64,000 nucleotides of DNA, taken from assembly GCF_000744945.1 (NCBI RefSeq), contig NZ_JQMX01000001.1, forward strand, positions 3,545,130-3,609,129, given 5' to 3'. The stretch is from Carnobacterium maltaromaticum DSM 20342 (GTDB taxonomy: Bacteria > Bacillota > Bacilli > Lactobacillales > Carnobacteriaceae). The translations under genes and the position numbers were made by a program. A model generated the notes under the pieces. That model worked only from the letters and a program-made list of their open reading frames with translations. It was not told where the DNA came from and made no database searches. This document shows, in pieces, positions 27,433-37,840 of the stretch (the first letter of the stretch is position 1; each line of letters opens with the position of its first letter).

Positions 27433-28179
27433 GTGAAATTAACCATTTTAGGCTATTGGGGCGGTTATCCAATTAATAATGAGGGAACGAGTTCTTATTT
27501 AGTTGAATCGGAGGGTTATCGTTTATTAATTGATGCAGGGAGCGCTTCTTTAATCTCGTTAGAAAATCACTTGGATCCACTTGAACTAGATGCTGTTATC
27601 CTTTCTCATTATCATCACGATCATGTGGCTGACATTGGAGTATTGCAATTTATGCGCTTGTTAAAACGGAAAAATAATGGTGAGGATCGCGCTTCTTTAT
27701 TACCTATTCATGCTCACACAGAAAACGCAGCCGGATTTGCTGCGTTGACTTTAGAACGTGTTAGTGAGGGCGTGGCCTACAAAGAGACAGACAAGTTGAA
27801 TATTGGTCCATTTGAAATTACTTTTATGCGGACTCTCCATCCAGTCCCTTGTTTTGCGATGCGGATTAAAGAAGTCAAAACAGGAAAAGTTTTGGTTTAT
27901 ACGGCGGATTCTGGATTTCTCCCTGATTTTGTACCTTTTAGTGAGAAAGCAGATCTTCTTTTAGCTGACACTAATTTTTTTGAAGGTATGGAGAATCACC
28001 AAGTGCATATGACTTCTCTTGAAGTCGCACGAATTGCCAAAAAAGCTGAAGTTAAAACCTTAGTCTTAACTCATTTACCACAAATTGGAGACTTGGAATT
28101 ATTAAAAGCTCAAGCGATTAACCATGCAGAGGGAATTGAGGTTTTACTAGCTAAAAAAGACTTAGTAATCGATTTATAA
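27433..28179 (+). CDS. MBL-fold metallohydrolase, YhfI-like
   Basis: 248 residues. The metallo-beta-lactamase motif SHYHHDHVAD lies near residue 60, with further ligands at HPVP (about 138), TADSG (about 157) and THLPQ near the end. Resembles Bacillus YhfI and other ribonuclease-Z-like hydrolases; substrate unknown. GTG start at 27433 with RBS GAAAGGG. It precedes a lipoate ligase gene by 21 bases, the same pairing as yhfI-lplJ in Bacillus, which suggests cotranscription. Confidence 0.82.
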   Translation: MKLTILGYWGGYPINNEGTSSYLVESEGYRLLIDAGSASLISLENHLDPLELDAVILSHYHHDHVADIGVLQFMRLLKRKNNGEDRASLLPIHAHTENAAGFAALTLERVSEGVAYKETDKLNIGPFEITFMRTLHPVPCFAMRIKEVKTGKVLVYTADSGFLPDFVPFSEKADLLLADTNFFEGMENHQVHMTSLEVARIAKKAEVKTLVLTHLPQIGDLELLKAQAINHAEGIEVLLAKKDLVIDL

Positions 28180-28200
28180 ATTTGAAAAGAGGATGACTAT

Positions 28201-29208
28201 ATGTATTTTGTAAATAATAATGAAATCACAGATCCACGAATTAACTTAGCAATTGAAACTTTTTTATTGAAAAATTTAACGTTAGATGAACCAATTTTAC
28301 TTTTTTACATTAACGAGCCTTCCATTATTATCGGACGTAACCAAAACACAATTGAAGAGATTAATATCGATTATGTTGAAGAAAAAAAGATTCACGTTGT
28401 GCGCCGCTTATCTGGGGGAGGAGCAGTTTACCATGATTTTGGTAACCTATCTTTTAGTTTTATTATGCCGGATGATGGCAATTCTTTCCGTGACTTTGCT
28501 AAATTTACAGAACCTGTAATTGCTTCACTTCACAAAATGGGCGTTGAAGGAGCTGAATTAAAAGGTCGTAACGATTTAGTGATTGATGATAAAAAGTTCT
28601 CAGGAAATGCGATGTATGCGACTAGTGGTCGGATGTTTGCTCACGGAACAATTATGTTTGATAGTGATATAGAAGCCGTTGTGGGTGCATTAAAAGTACG
28701 TAAAGATAAGATTGAGTCTAAAGGAATTAAATCGATTCGTAGTCGAGTAACTAATATTAAACCGTTTTTAAGTGATGCTTATCAGTATATTTCAATTAAG
28801 GAATTTCGCGATCAATTATTATTGAGTATTTTTAATGTGGCAGATCGAAGTCAAGTGAAAGAGTATCATTTAACTGAAAGTGATTGGGAAAAAATTCATG
28901 AAATTTCTGCTGAATATTATGGAAATTGGGATTGGAACTATGGAAAATCACCTAAGTTTGAATTGAATCGTCGTCAGCGTTTCCCAATTGGGTCAGTTGA
29001 ATTTAAGATGAATGTTGAAAAAGGCTATATTAAAGATGTTCGAATCTTTGGTGATTTCTTTGGCCTAGGAGAAATTTCAGATGTTGAGAAACGTTTAGAA
29101 GGAATCAAATATGACCGTTCAGAAATTGAAAAAGCTTTAGAAGACGTTGATGTGCAGAACTATTTTGGAAACATTGAAAAAGAAGATCTTTTAAATCTAA
29201 TCTACTAA
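28201..29208 (+). CDS. lplJ: Lipoate-protein ligase
   Basis: 335 residues of the LplA/LplJ type. RRLSGGGAVYHDFGNL near residues 64-79 and the DDKKFSGNAMY lysine motif near 131-141 bind lipoyl-AMP. A C-terminal accessory domain (from about residue 250) is present. It attaches scavenged lipoate to dehydrogenase E2 or GcvH proteins. RBS AAGAGGA. Strong terminator downstream. Confidence 0.92.
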   Translation: MYFVNNNEITDPRINLAIETFLLKNLTLDEPILLFYINEPSIIIGRNQNTIEEINIDYVEEKKIHVVRRLSGGGAVYHDFGNLSFSFIMPDDGNSFRDFAKFTEPVIASLHKMGVEGAELKGRNDLVIDDKKFSGNAMYATSGRMFAHGTIMFDSDIEAVVGALKVRKDKIESKGIKSIRSRVTNIKPFLSDAYQYISIKEFRDQLLLSIFNVADRSQVKEYHLTESDWEKIHEISAEYYGNWDWNYGKSPKFELNRRQRFPIGSVEFKMNVEKGYIKDVRIFGDFFGLGEISDVEKRLEGIKYDRSEIEKALEDVDVQNYFGNIEKEDLLNLIY

Positions 29209-29212
29209 TACT

Positions 29213-29256
29213 AATAAGAAAACCTGAAATCACAATGGATTTCAGGTTTTCTTATT
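29213..29256. terminator. Bidirectional terminator between lplJ and trpS
   Basis: AATAAGAAAACCTGAAATC pairs perfectly with GATTTCAGGTTTTCTTATT over a 6-base loop. Confidence 0.93.
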
Positions 29257-29261
29257 TATTT

Positions 29262-30284
<1,023 letters not shown>

Positions 30285-30369
30285 TTAATAAATTATCTTG
30301 AAACTAAATAGGCTCAATCTATCATGTTGTCTTTTTAGACAAAGCTACTTCATTATTATACGTGAAATT

Positions 30370-30723
30370 TTATAAATAGTAACCAAAAAGAGTGATTAAA
30401 CTAAAAATTAGTAAAACGGCACCCGCTACTAAGGGGGAGCGATAACCTTTACCAACAGCTTTTGATAGAGGCTCGATTTCAGCATCAGATGTATTTCGTT
30501 TTAAGGCTTGAGCGCTTTTTTTTAGGCTATAGTTAAAAAAATCAAAAACTCCAGAAGATAGTGTATACCAAAAAATTCCAATAATTAATAAAATTCCAGC
30601 AGCTATAAAGCTTAAATTTGATGTTTCTAAAAAAGTGACTTTTTGAAATTTGATGACTTGCCAGAGGAAAACAACGGAAAGTGGCAATATAATTAGAAAA
30701 GATACAATTTTTTTAGGTTTCAT
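30370..30723 (-). CDS. DUF3899 family small membrane protein
   Basis: 117 residues with membrane segments near 5-22, 38-55 and 97-115. A basic-acidic loop lies between the second and third. The layout fits DUF3899 proteins of unknown function. RBS AAAGGAGAA. It lies upstream of trpS on the same strand with about 106 bases between, so cotranscription is possible but not required. Confidence 0.7.
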   Translation of the reverse strand: MKPKKIVSFLIILPLSVVFLWQVIKFQKVTFLETSNLSFIAAGILLIIGIFWYTLSSGVFDFFNYSLKKSAQALKRNTSDAEIEPLSKAVGKGYRSPLVAGAVLLIFSLITLFGYYL

Positions 30724-30990
30724 GTTATATTTCTCCTTTCAACAAGACTATTGTGCTGAATTTAATTTACCTCAAATTAAATTCAATTACAATAATATCT
30801 AGTACAATGAGAAAAAAATGAGAAATTTTAGGCGGAATTTGAAGATTTTATGGCTGTTTTTTAATAATTATGAAAAAAAAGTTAATAATTAGTAAAAAAC
30901 TTTTGCTTTATTCGTCTTAACGAGCTATTCTATATAGTATATTCATTTTTAAGAAAATGATTAAAATTTATCATGGAGGTGCTTGTATCG

Positions 30991-31932
30991 ATGAAAAACT
31001 ATGCTAAGTTTTTGGGAAAGCGAATCTTTTTTATGTTAATCACGCTTTTACTAATAGCATCGATTACATTTTTTTTACTGAAGCTTTTACCAGGTACGCC
31101 ATACAGTAACCAGGAAAAACTATCGCAAGAACAAATTTATATTATGAATGAAAAGTATGGTCTCAATAAACCCGTGATCGAGCAATATTGGGTCTATATA
31201 ACGGGGTTATTGAAAGGTGATTTAGGAACTTCTTTCCAATTCAACAATACACCTGTATCTACTTTACTTTCAGCAAGAGTCGGACCCTCGCTCCAGCTAG
31301 GTCTGCAGGCGGTTATTCTAGGGACATTTTTAGGAATAATCTTAGGGGTTATCGCCGCAATGAATCAAAATACGTGGATTGATACTTCGGCTACATTTGC
31401 CGCAATATTAGGTCGCTCTATTCCTAACTTTGTTTTTGCCGTGTTGTTACAATTAATTTTCGGCGTGTATTTAAAATGGTTCCCAATTGCTATGTGGAAA
31501 GACGGCTTTGCTTCATCGGTTTTACCGACAATCGCATTGGCCATTTCGCCGCTAGCAGATTCAGCACGTTTTATTCGAACTGAAATGGTCGAAGTTTTAA
31601 GTAGTGATTATATTGAATTAGCTCGTGCCAAAGGTCTAGCTCGTTGGGTTGTTTCCTTTAAGCATGGAGTTCGTAATGCATTAATTCCTTTAGTAACATT
31701 ATTAGGACCAATGGCTGTTGGTTTAATGACAGGTTCATTAGTAGTTGAAAATATTTTCTCAATTCCTGGAATCGGAGAACAATTTGTTAAATCAATCATG
31801 ACCAATGACTATCCAACTATTATGGGTGTAACAATGTTGTACTCTGCAATGCTTGTAGCCATTATTTTATTAGTTGATATTCTATATGGAATCATCGATC
31901 CAAGAATTCGTGTAGCGGGAGGGAGCAATTAA
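30991..31932 (+). CDS. oppB: Oligopeptide ABC transporter permease OppB
   Basis: 313 residues. N-terminal membrane anchor, the LLPGTPYSN motif, and a BPD_transp_1 domain with about six spans. The ATPase-contact EAA loop is near residue 210 (YIELARAKGL). ATG at 30991 follows GGAGGTGC. An upstream in-frame GTG/ATG at 30973 lies within the RBS. First gene of oppBCDF. No oppA precedes it; the gene upstream is on the other strand. Confidence 0.9.
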   Translation: MKNYAKFLGKRIFFMLITLLLIASITFFLLKLLPGTPYSNQEKLSQEQIYIMNEKYGLNKPVIEQYWVYITGLLKGDLGTSFQFNNTPVSTLLSARVGPSLQLGLQAVILGTFLGIILGVIAAMNQNTWIDTSATFAAILGRSIPNFVFAVLLQLIFGVYLKWFPIAMWKDGFASSVLPTIALAISPLADSARFIRTEMVEVLSSDYIELARAKGLARWVVSFKHGVRNALIPLVTLLGPMAVGLMTGSLVVENIFSIPGIGEQFVKSIMTNDYPTIMGVTMLYSAMLVAIILLVDILYGIIDPRIRVAGGSN

Positions 31933-32972
31933 TGAGTAATTTAAACGAAGAATTAAAAAATTTGTCTCCTGAAATGTTTGAACCGGCACAGGATTCAGGA
32001 TTAGTAGATAGAGAAAAAATTGCTGCACCTTCTTTAAACTTCTTCCAAGATTCTTGGCGTCGTCTGAAGAAAAATAAAGCAGCTGTAATCTGTTTGTTTA
32101 TTTTAATCTTTATGATTAGTGCAAGTATTGCTGCACCACTAATTTCACCACATGATCCAAATAAACAAACTGTTGCCTATGCTAATTTACCTCCACGTAT
32201 TAAAGGAGTAAATATTAATGGCTTAAATGGAACTGCTAAAATTGGAAATACAGATAAAAGAGTTGATAAATACGCTCAGAAAAATGTTCCTGACGATGTG
32301 AATTACATTTTTGGAACAGACGGTTTAGGACGTGATTTATTTTCACGGATCTTAGCTGGAATGCGCGTGTCACTTTTAATTGCTTTAATTGCTGCCTTTT
32401 TTGATTTAACTATTGGAGTTTCTTACGGATTGATTTCAGGTATGAGCGGTGGTCGTGTCGACAACTTTATGCAACGTATCTTAGAAATTATTGGTGGGAT
32501 TCCTAACTTGGTTGTCTTAATTTTAATGCTTCTAGTATTACAACCAGGTATTTTATCAATTGGTATTGCTTTGGCGATTACTGGTTGGATTACGATGGCG
32601 CGTGTTGTGCGGGCTCAGACACTAAAATTAAAAAATCAAGAGTATATTCTTGCTGCAAAAACACTAGGTGAATCCAATTTAAAAATTGCAATTAAACACC
32701 TAATTCCAAACCTTTCTGGAGTAATCATTATCAATACGATGTTTACGATCCCAGCAGCTATTTTCTTTGAAGCCTTCTTAAGTTTCATTGGAATCGGAAT
32801 CCCAGCTCCACAAGCATCACTTGGTACACTTTTAAGTGATGGGTATAAAACTTTCCGTTTCTTACCACATTTGATGTGGTACCCAGCTGCGGTTATGTGT
32901 ATTTTAATGATTTCATTTAACTTATTAGCTGACGGTTTACGCGATGCGTTTGATCCAAAAATGAAAGATTAG
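31932..32972 (+). CDS. oppC: Oligopeptide ABC transporter permease OppC
   Basis: 346 residues. A cytoplasmic N-terminus of about 45 residues, a first span, an extracytoplasmic insert with FGTDGLGRDLFSRIL near residue 130, and five more spans with the EAA loop YILAAKTLGES. The start overlaps the oppB stop by one base (TAATG). Partner permease of OppB for di- and oligopeptide uptake. Confidence 0.92.
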   Translation: MSNLNEELKNLSPEMFEPAQDSGLVDREKIAAPSLNFFQDSWRRLKKNKAAVICLFILIFMISASIAAPLISPHDPNKQTVAYANLPPRIKGVNINGLNGTAKIGNTDKRVDKYAQKNVPDDVNYIFGTDGLGRDLFSRILAGMRVSLLIALIAAFFDLTIGVSYGLISGMSGGRVDNFMQRILEIIGGIPNLVVLILMLLVLQPGILSIGIALAITGWITMARVVRAQTLKLKNQEYILAAKTLGESNLKIAIKHLIPNLSGVIIINTMFTIPAAIFFEAFLSFIGIGIPAPQASLGTLLSDGYKTFRFLPHLMWYPAAVMCILMISFNLLADGLRDAFDPKMKD

Positions 32973-32986
32973 CGAGGTAGATATGA

Positions 32987-34096
32987 ATGAGCAATATATT
33001 AGAAGTTAAAGACTTAACCATTACATTTGACACCTTTGCTGGAACTGTTCAGGCAATTCGTGGTGTTAGTTTTGATTTGAAAAAAGGTGAAACATTAGCT
33101 ATTGTGGGTGAATCAGGCTCAGGTAAATCAGTAACGAGTCGTAGTATCATGCGTTTATTAGCTAAGAATGCCAATGTTGAAAAAGGCGAAATTTTATTTA
33201 ACGGGAAAGATATCAATAAAAGAACTGAAAAAGAGATGCAAGGGATTCGCGGAAAAGAAATCGCAATGATCTTTCAAGATCCAATGACTTCTTTAAATCC
33301 AACGATGACAATCGGTAAACAAATTGCTGAACCGATTATTAAACATCAAAAAGTCAGTAAAAAAGAAGCTTTAGAAAGAGCTCTTGAGTTATTAAAACTT
33401 GTAGGTTTACCTGATCCAGAGCGTCGTATGAAACAATATCCTCATCAATTTTCTGGTGGTCAACGCCAACGGATTGTTATTGCTATTGCTTTGGCATGTA
33501 ACCCAGAAGTTTTGATTGCAGATGAGCCAACGACGGCACTTGATGTAACGATTCAAGCTCAAATTTTAGATTTGATGAAACAATTACAAAAGAAAATTGC
33601 AACATCGATTATTTTTATCACACATGATTTAGGTGTAGTAGCGAATGTAGCTGATCGTGTAGCGGTTATGTATGCTGGTAAAATTGTCGAAGTTGGAACG
33701 GTTGATGAGATTTTTTATAATCCTCAACATCCATACACTTGGGGCCTGATTAGTTCAATGCCGACTTTAGATATTAAAGGGAAGTCATTGTACGCTATTC
33801 CAGGAACACCACCAGATTTATTAGATCCACCAAAAGGCGATGCATTTGCACCTCGGAATGAATTTGCTATGAAAATTGATACAGAGTTAGAACCACCTTT
33901 CTTTAAAGTATCAGATACGCATTATGCAGCAACGTGGTTGCTTCATCCAGATGCTCCTTCTGTAACGCCGCCAGGCGAGATTAGAGCACGTCGTGAGTTA
34001 TTCGCTAAGGATGCAACGAATACAGCCTCAGAGGCCACTTTTGAGCCCATTAATGATGCAGATGCAGGTAAGGGGGTCAAACTAGATGACAAGTAA
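32987..34096 (+). CDS. oppD: Oligopeptide ABC transporter ATPase OppD
   Basis: 369 residues. Walker A GESGSGKS near residue 39, signature FSGGQRQRI near 160, Walker B LIADEPTTALD, then the oligopeptide-type C-terminal extension with PGTPPDLLDPPKGD and a tail longer than usual (about 40 extra residues, acidic). Some OppD proteins bind an iron-sulfur cluster through C-terminal cysteines; no such cluster is evident here. RBS GCGAGG. Overlaps oppF by 11 bases. Confidence 0.92.
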   Translation: MSNILEVKDLTITFDTFAGTVQAIRGVSFDLKKGETLAIVGESGSGKSVTSRSIMRLLAKNANVEKGEILFNGKDINKRTEKEMQGIRGKEIAMIFQDPMTSLNPTMTIGKQIAEPIIKHQKVSKKEALERALELLKLVGLPDPERRMKQYPHQFSGGQRQRIVIAIALACNPEVLIADEPTTALDVTIQAQILDLMKQLQKKIATSIIFITHDLGVVANVADRVAVMYAGKIVEVGTVDEIFYNPQHPYTWGLISSMPTLDIKGKSLYAIPGTPPDLLDPPKGDAFAPRNEFAMKIDTELEPPFFKVSDTHYAATWLLHPDAPSVTPPGEIRARRELFAKDATNTASEATFEPINDADAGKGVKLDDK

Positions 34097-35027
34097 AGAA
34101 AAAATTCTTCAAGTAAAAGGTTTAAAACAATTTTTTAACGTAGGTCAATCAAATGAAGTTCAAGCAGTTAATGATATTAGCTTTGATGTTTTTAAAGGGG
34201 AAACTTTTGGATTAGTTGGTGAGTCTGGTTGTGGAAAGTCAACAACTGGTCGTGCCATCATCCGTTTATATGATCCAACATCTGGTGAAATTATTTTCCA
34301 AGATAAAGAAGTTCATGATATCAAAGGTAAAAAAGATATGTTGAGTTTTAGACGTGATATGCAAATGATCTTCCAAGATCCGTATGCATCATTAAATCCT
34401 AAAATGAAAGTTCGCGATCTGATTGCTGAAGGTATTGACATTCATGGCTTAGCAGAATCTACGGCTGATCGTAATAAACAAGTTGATGAATTGCTAAAAA
34501 CAGTTGGGTTAAATCCTGACCATTCAACACGTTATCCGCATGAGTTCTCTGGTGGACAACGTCAACGGATTGGGATTGCTCGTGCATTAGCTGTGCAACC
34601 TAAATTCATCATCTGTGATGAGCCAATTTCAGCTTTAGATGTATCGATTCAAGCGCAGGTTGTTAACTTGTTGATGGAATTACAAAAAGAAAAAGGCTTG
34701 ACGTATTTATTTATTGCCCATGATTTATCAATGGTTAAATATATTAGTGATCGTATCGGTGTAATGTATTACGGTCGTCTAGTAGAATTGGCACCAGCTG
34801 ATGAAGTTTACAATAATCCGTTACATCCATATACTGAAAGTTTGTTATCTGCTGTACCATTACCAGATCCTAACTATGAGCGTAGCCGTATCCGGATTCC
34901 GTATCAACCAAGAGAAGCAACTGGAGCAGAAGAAAAGCTAAGAGAAATTACTCCTGGACATTTTGTTTATTGTACAGAAGCAGATATTCCAGCTTTACAA
35001 GCGAAAGCTGCTAGTTATAAAAAGTAA
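34086..35027 (+). CDS. oppF: Oligopeptide ABC transporter ATPase OppF
   Basis: 313 residues. Walker [10 protein letters not shown] near residue 45, signature [15 protein letters not shown] near 155, Walker [11 protein letters not shown], and the C-terminal oligopeptide domain with [12 protein letters not shown]. Forms the ATPase pair with OppD. Last gene of the operon, ending at a strong terminator. The start overlaps oppD and has RBS AAGGGGG. Confidence 0.92.
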   Translation: MTSKEKILQVKGLKQFFNVGQSNEVQAVNDISFDVFKGETFGLVGESGCGKSTTGRAIIRLYDPTSGEIIFQDKEVHDIKGKKDMLSFRRDMQMIFQDPYASLNPKMKVRDLIAEGIDIHGLAESTADRNKQVDELLKTVGLNPDHSTRYPHEFSGGQRQRIGIARALAVQPKFIICDEPISALDVSIQAQVVNLLMELQKEKGLTYLFIAHDLSMVKYISDRIGVMYYGRLVELAPADEVYNNPLHPYTESLLSAVPLPDPNYERSRIRIPYQPREATGAEEKLREITPGHFVYCTEADIPALQAKAASYKK

Positions 35028-35030
35028 AAA

Positions 35031-35069
35031 AGATAGGCTGTTGGACTTAGTCCCAGCCTATTTTTTTTG
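35031..35069 (+). terminator. Terminator after oppBCDF
   Basis: AGATAGGCTG pairs with CAGCCTATTT, with inner GGAC/GTCC pairing, followed by T8. Confidence 0.88.
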
Positions 35070-35203
35070 TTTAAAATATATAGATTTTATGTAGTAACGA
35101 TTTGAAAAAATTTCTCCATATTTTCTCCATAATTTACTTGTAAAGTATGAGGTAGCAACAAACTTAAATAAAGGTTGCAAGAAAAAAATGGGAGGAAATT
35201 AAA

Positions 35204-35386
35204 ATGAATCACTGTGTCAATCAGATGGGGAATAGTAATGTTGGGGAAGTAGGTGGCTTTACGGAAAGATTAGGTCATTCGTTTGGGATGGGGATGTTTT
35301 CATCAAGCATTATCGATTTTCTTTTACTCATATTGCTTATTTTTGTTGTAGTTAAAGTAGTCCAAGGAATCCGCTCAAAAGATTAA
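35204..35386 (+). CDS. Small membrane protein, Met/His-rich N-terminus
   Basis: 60 residues. The N-terminal 35 residues contain His, Cys and several Met (MNHCVNQMG..., GHSFGMGMF), followed by one hydrophobic span (about 36-54) and a short basic tail. RBS GGGAGG. It precedes a two-component system by about 175 bases containing a repeat, so it may or may not be cotranscribed. Not recognised. Possibly linked to the His/Met-rich sensor encoded downstream. Confidence 0.65.
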   Translation: MNHCVNQMGNSNVGEVGGFTERLGHSFGMGMFSSSIIDFLLLILLIFVVVKVVQGIRSKD

Positions 35387-35500
35387 AAGCAAAAAATAAT
35401 CATACGTAAAGGATTTATCTTGAGAAATGTTTGGTATAATGATATGAGTTAGCCGTGGAATTAAATTTGTTAGTAGAAAATAGTTTGAGAAGCTGATGTC

Positions 35501-35543
35501 CTATTTTCTTGCCGGAACTAACCGACTCAACCAAACTTTTTAA
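35501..35543. repeat. Interspersed repeat, copy B (3' module)
   Basis: CTATTTTCTTGCCGGAACTA then ACCGACTCAACCAAAC and T5. Its upstream arm GAAAATAG (35476-35483) can pair with CTATTTTC, and GAGTTAGCCG begins at 35446. The module closely matches 56321-56356 and 22830-22872. It lies just before the response regulator gene. Confidence 0.65.
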
Positions 35544-35561
35544 TTTAGGAGTAAATGGGAA

Positions 35562-36245
35562 ATGAAAATATTAATTGTCGATGATGAACCTAAAATATTA
35601 GATGTGATTGAAGCTTATTTAGTTGTGAATGGGCATCTGGTTTATCGAGCAGAAACGGGTTCTCAAGCACTGGAAAAGTATCGTGTAGTTGGTCCAGATT
35701 TAATTATTTTAGACTGGATGTTGCCAGATAGTAGCGGTATGGAGGTTTGTCAGGAAATTCGCTTGGAATCTTCTGTGCCGATTATCATGCTCACAGCGAA
35801 AGCTGGTGAAAAAAATATTATCTCTGGGTTGAAAATGGGGGCAGACGATTATGTGGTAAAACCGTTCAGTCCAAAAGAATTAGTTATGAGAGTAGAAACA
35901 GTGCTAAGGCGGACGGGTTATCAAGCGAAAACGCAGAAAATTAAGTTTAATGATGGCAAATTAGTGATAGATGTATTGGGCAAACAAGTTTTTCAAAGCA
36001 ATCAGCTAGTTTGTCTAACTGGAACTGAGTTCGACTTGTTACAGATTTTTGCTGAATCTCCAGAACAAATTTTTTCAAGAGAGCAATTAATAGAACACGT
36101 TAAAGGGATTGAATTTGATGGGATGGATCGAGTGATTGATTCACATATTAAAAATTTGCGTCAAAAAATTGAAGATAATCCCAAAAAACCTGAATTTATT
36201 TTAACTGTTCATGGTAGAGGCTATCGCTTTGGAGGAAAAAAATGA
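35562..36245 (+). CDS. OmpR-family response regulator
   Basis: 227 residues. Receiver domain with acidic pair Asp8/Asp9, phospho-acceptor Asp51 (IILDWMLPD), and the conserved Lys in VVKPFSPKEL. The C-terminal winged helix ends in VHGRGYRFG, typical of OmpR/PhoB regulators. The stop overlaps the start of its kinase gene by four bases (ATGA), so the two are coupled. Target genes are unknown; the flanking small protein is one candidate. Confidence 0.9.
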   Translation: MKILIVDDEPKILDVIEAYLVVNGHLVYRAETGSQALEKYRVVGPDLIILDWMLPDSSGMEVCQEIRLESSVPIIMLTAKAGEKNIISGLKMGADDYVVKPFSPKELVMRVETVLRRTGYQAKTQKIKFNDGKLVIDVLGKQVFQSNQLVCLTGTEFDLLQIFAESPEQIFSREQLIEHVKGIEFDGMDRVIDSHIKNLRQKIEDNPKKPEFILTVHGRGYRFGGKK

Positions 36246-37639
36246 TTCGTACAATAAAAGGGCATTTTATTTCTTCGTTTATTTTAATTGCTTGTTTAAT
36301 TATTGGAGCGATTAGTTTGACGACCTTAATTTTAGTTAATCGGCATTTTGACCGCTATATTGTTGAACGACAAGAAGATCGTTTGGCTGAAATCAAACAT
36401 TCTTTGGAGTTCAGTTTTGTCAATGAGGAAGGGAATTGGGACCTAGCTGAGATTGAAAAAATTGGGGAGTCTGCACTAGATTCAGGTATTGATATTACAG
36501 TTTACAGTAATGAAAATGAACGAATCTGGCAAACGACGAAACAATCTATGGGACATATGAGAATGAATGGGAAACATCATAAAATGATGAACCAAGAAAA
36601 TCAAAATAAAGACTTGGAGTATGTTGAAAAAAATGTTGTACTAAAGGATGGCAAACAAGCAATCGGTCAAGTGCAGTTTGGGTATTATGGACCATTGACC
36701 TATAGTGATCATGATGTGGCTTTTATCTCAGCAATGCGTAGAAGTTTAATCTTAATTGCCATTTTTGCTTTGACTTTTTCTTTATTTTTTGCGACTTGGG
36801 TTGCACGAAAATTAAGTCTGCCATTAATTCAGGTTAATCGTTTTACACAAGCAATTGCAAAAGGTCATTACAATGAAAAAACACCACCAAAATCCTCAAC
36901 TAAAGAGGTGAATGAGTTAATTATTTCTGTCCAGGATTTATCTAATCAGTTGGAGCAACAAGAGGAATTGAGAAATCGGCTATCTAGTGATATTTCTCAT
37001 GAAATTAGAACGCCTTTAACGACTTTAAAGGGACATATAGAAGCAATGTTAGATGGTGTCTGGGAGCCAACGCCAGAACGTTTAAAAAGTTGCTATGAAG
37101 AAGTTAACCGCTTAAGTCGATTGATTGGCGATATTGATAAGATTACAGCATTGGAAGCGCAACAAGAAGTTGTTCGGAAATCAAGGTTTGATCTTTATCA
37201 GTTAGCCCAAACAGTTGCATTGACTTTTGAGCCTTTAATCTTTCAAAAGGGCATTCAGTTTGAATTAACTGGTGAAAAAACGTTTATTGATGCCGATCAA
37301 GATAAAATTAGTCAAATTATTTTGAACCTATTAAGCAACGCACTTAAATTTACTGAATCGGGTGGTAAGATTCAAGTGAAGGTTAAAATAAAAGATCAAT
37401 TTGCTGTTTTAATGGTAGAGGACTCTGGTTGTGGTATTGATTCTACTGACTTGGAACATATCTTTGACCGCTTTTATATGGCAGACGACTCTAGAAAACA
37501 GAATAACGAAGGGCAAGGAATTGGGCTAGCTATTGTAAAAAGCATTGTTAAAGCTCATGATGGAACAGTTAGTGTTAGTAGCTCGGTAAACTTAGGAACA
37601 AGGTTTATAATTCAATTGCCATTGGCAAATACTAAATAA
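36242..37639 (+). CDS. Sensor histidine kinase with His/Met-rich sensor loop
   Basis: 465 residues. Two membrane segments (about 10-32 and 167-188) enclose an extracytoplasmic domain of about 135 residues. HAMP follows (about 188-240), then HisKA with the phosphoryl His in SHEIRTPL near 252, then HATPase with NLLSNALKFT, DSGCGI and GQGIGLAIV. The sensor domain contains MGHMRMNGKHHKMMN at residues 103-117, a cluster of Met and His that suggests metal binding (copper or silver type), though this is inference. Paired with the regulator gene upstream. Confidence 0.9.
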   Translation: MIRTIKGHFISSFILIACLIIGAISLTTLILVNRHFDRYIVERQEDRLAEIKHSLEFSFVNEEGNWDLAEIEKIGESALDSGIDITVYSNENERIWQTTKQSMGHMRMNGKHHKMMNQENQNKDLEYVEKNVVLKDGKQAIGQVQFGYYGPLTYSDHDVAFISAMRRSLILIAIFALTFSLFFATWVARKLSLPLIQVNRFTQAIAKGHYNEKTPPKSSTKEVNELIISVQDLSNQLEQQEELRNRLSSDISHEIRTPLTTLKGHIEAMLDGVWEPTPERLKSCYEEVNRLSRLIGDIDKITALEAQQEVVRKSRFDLYQLAQTVALTFEPLIFQKGIQFELTGEKTFIDADQDKISQIILNLLSNALKFTESGGKIQVKVKIKDQFAVLMVEDSGCGIDSTDLEHIFDRFYMADDSRKQNNEGQGIGLAIVKSIVKAHDGTVSVSSSVNLGTRFIIQLPLANTK

Positions 37640-37673
37640 AATGTACTTATAACGAATGAGTTTGGTGCGTACT

Positions 37674-37709
37674 TAGAGGTTGGAACGAATGTTCACAACC
37701 TCTTTTTGT
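37674..37709 (+). terminator. Terminator after the two-component operon
   Basis: AGAGGTTGGAAC pairs with GTTCACAACCTCT, followed by T5. Confidence 0.85.
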
Positions 37710-37805
37710 TGGTTATAGTCATTTTAACAGCTATATTTTGTCCTATCTTTCTTATAATTTGTGACTATCTCTCTAAATCGTAACAAGCTAGAATATAGAT
37801 GTAAG

Positions 37806-37821
37806 AAGAAAACGTTTTCTT
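37806..37821 (+). promoter_or_regulatory. cre-like palindrome before the lplB-type operon
   Basis: AAGAAAACGTTTTCTT is a perfect 16-bp palindrome, with the central CG and flanking A/T runs of CcpA catabolite-responsive elements. It lies about 20 bases before the first ORF, next to the RBS, where bound CcpA would block transcription. Confidence 0.7.
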
Positions 37822-37840
37822 TGAGAGGAGGAGTTCAATT

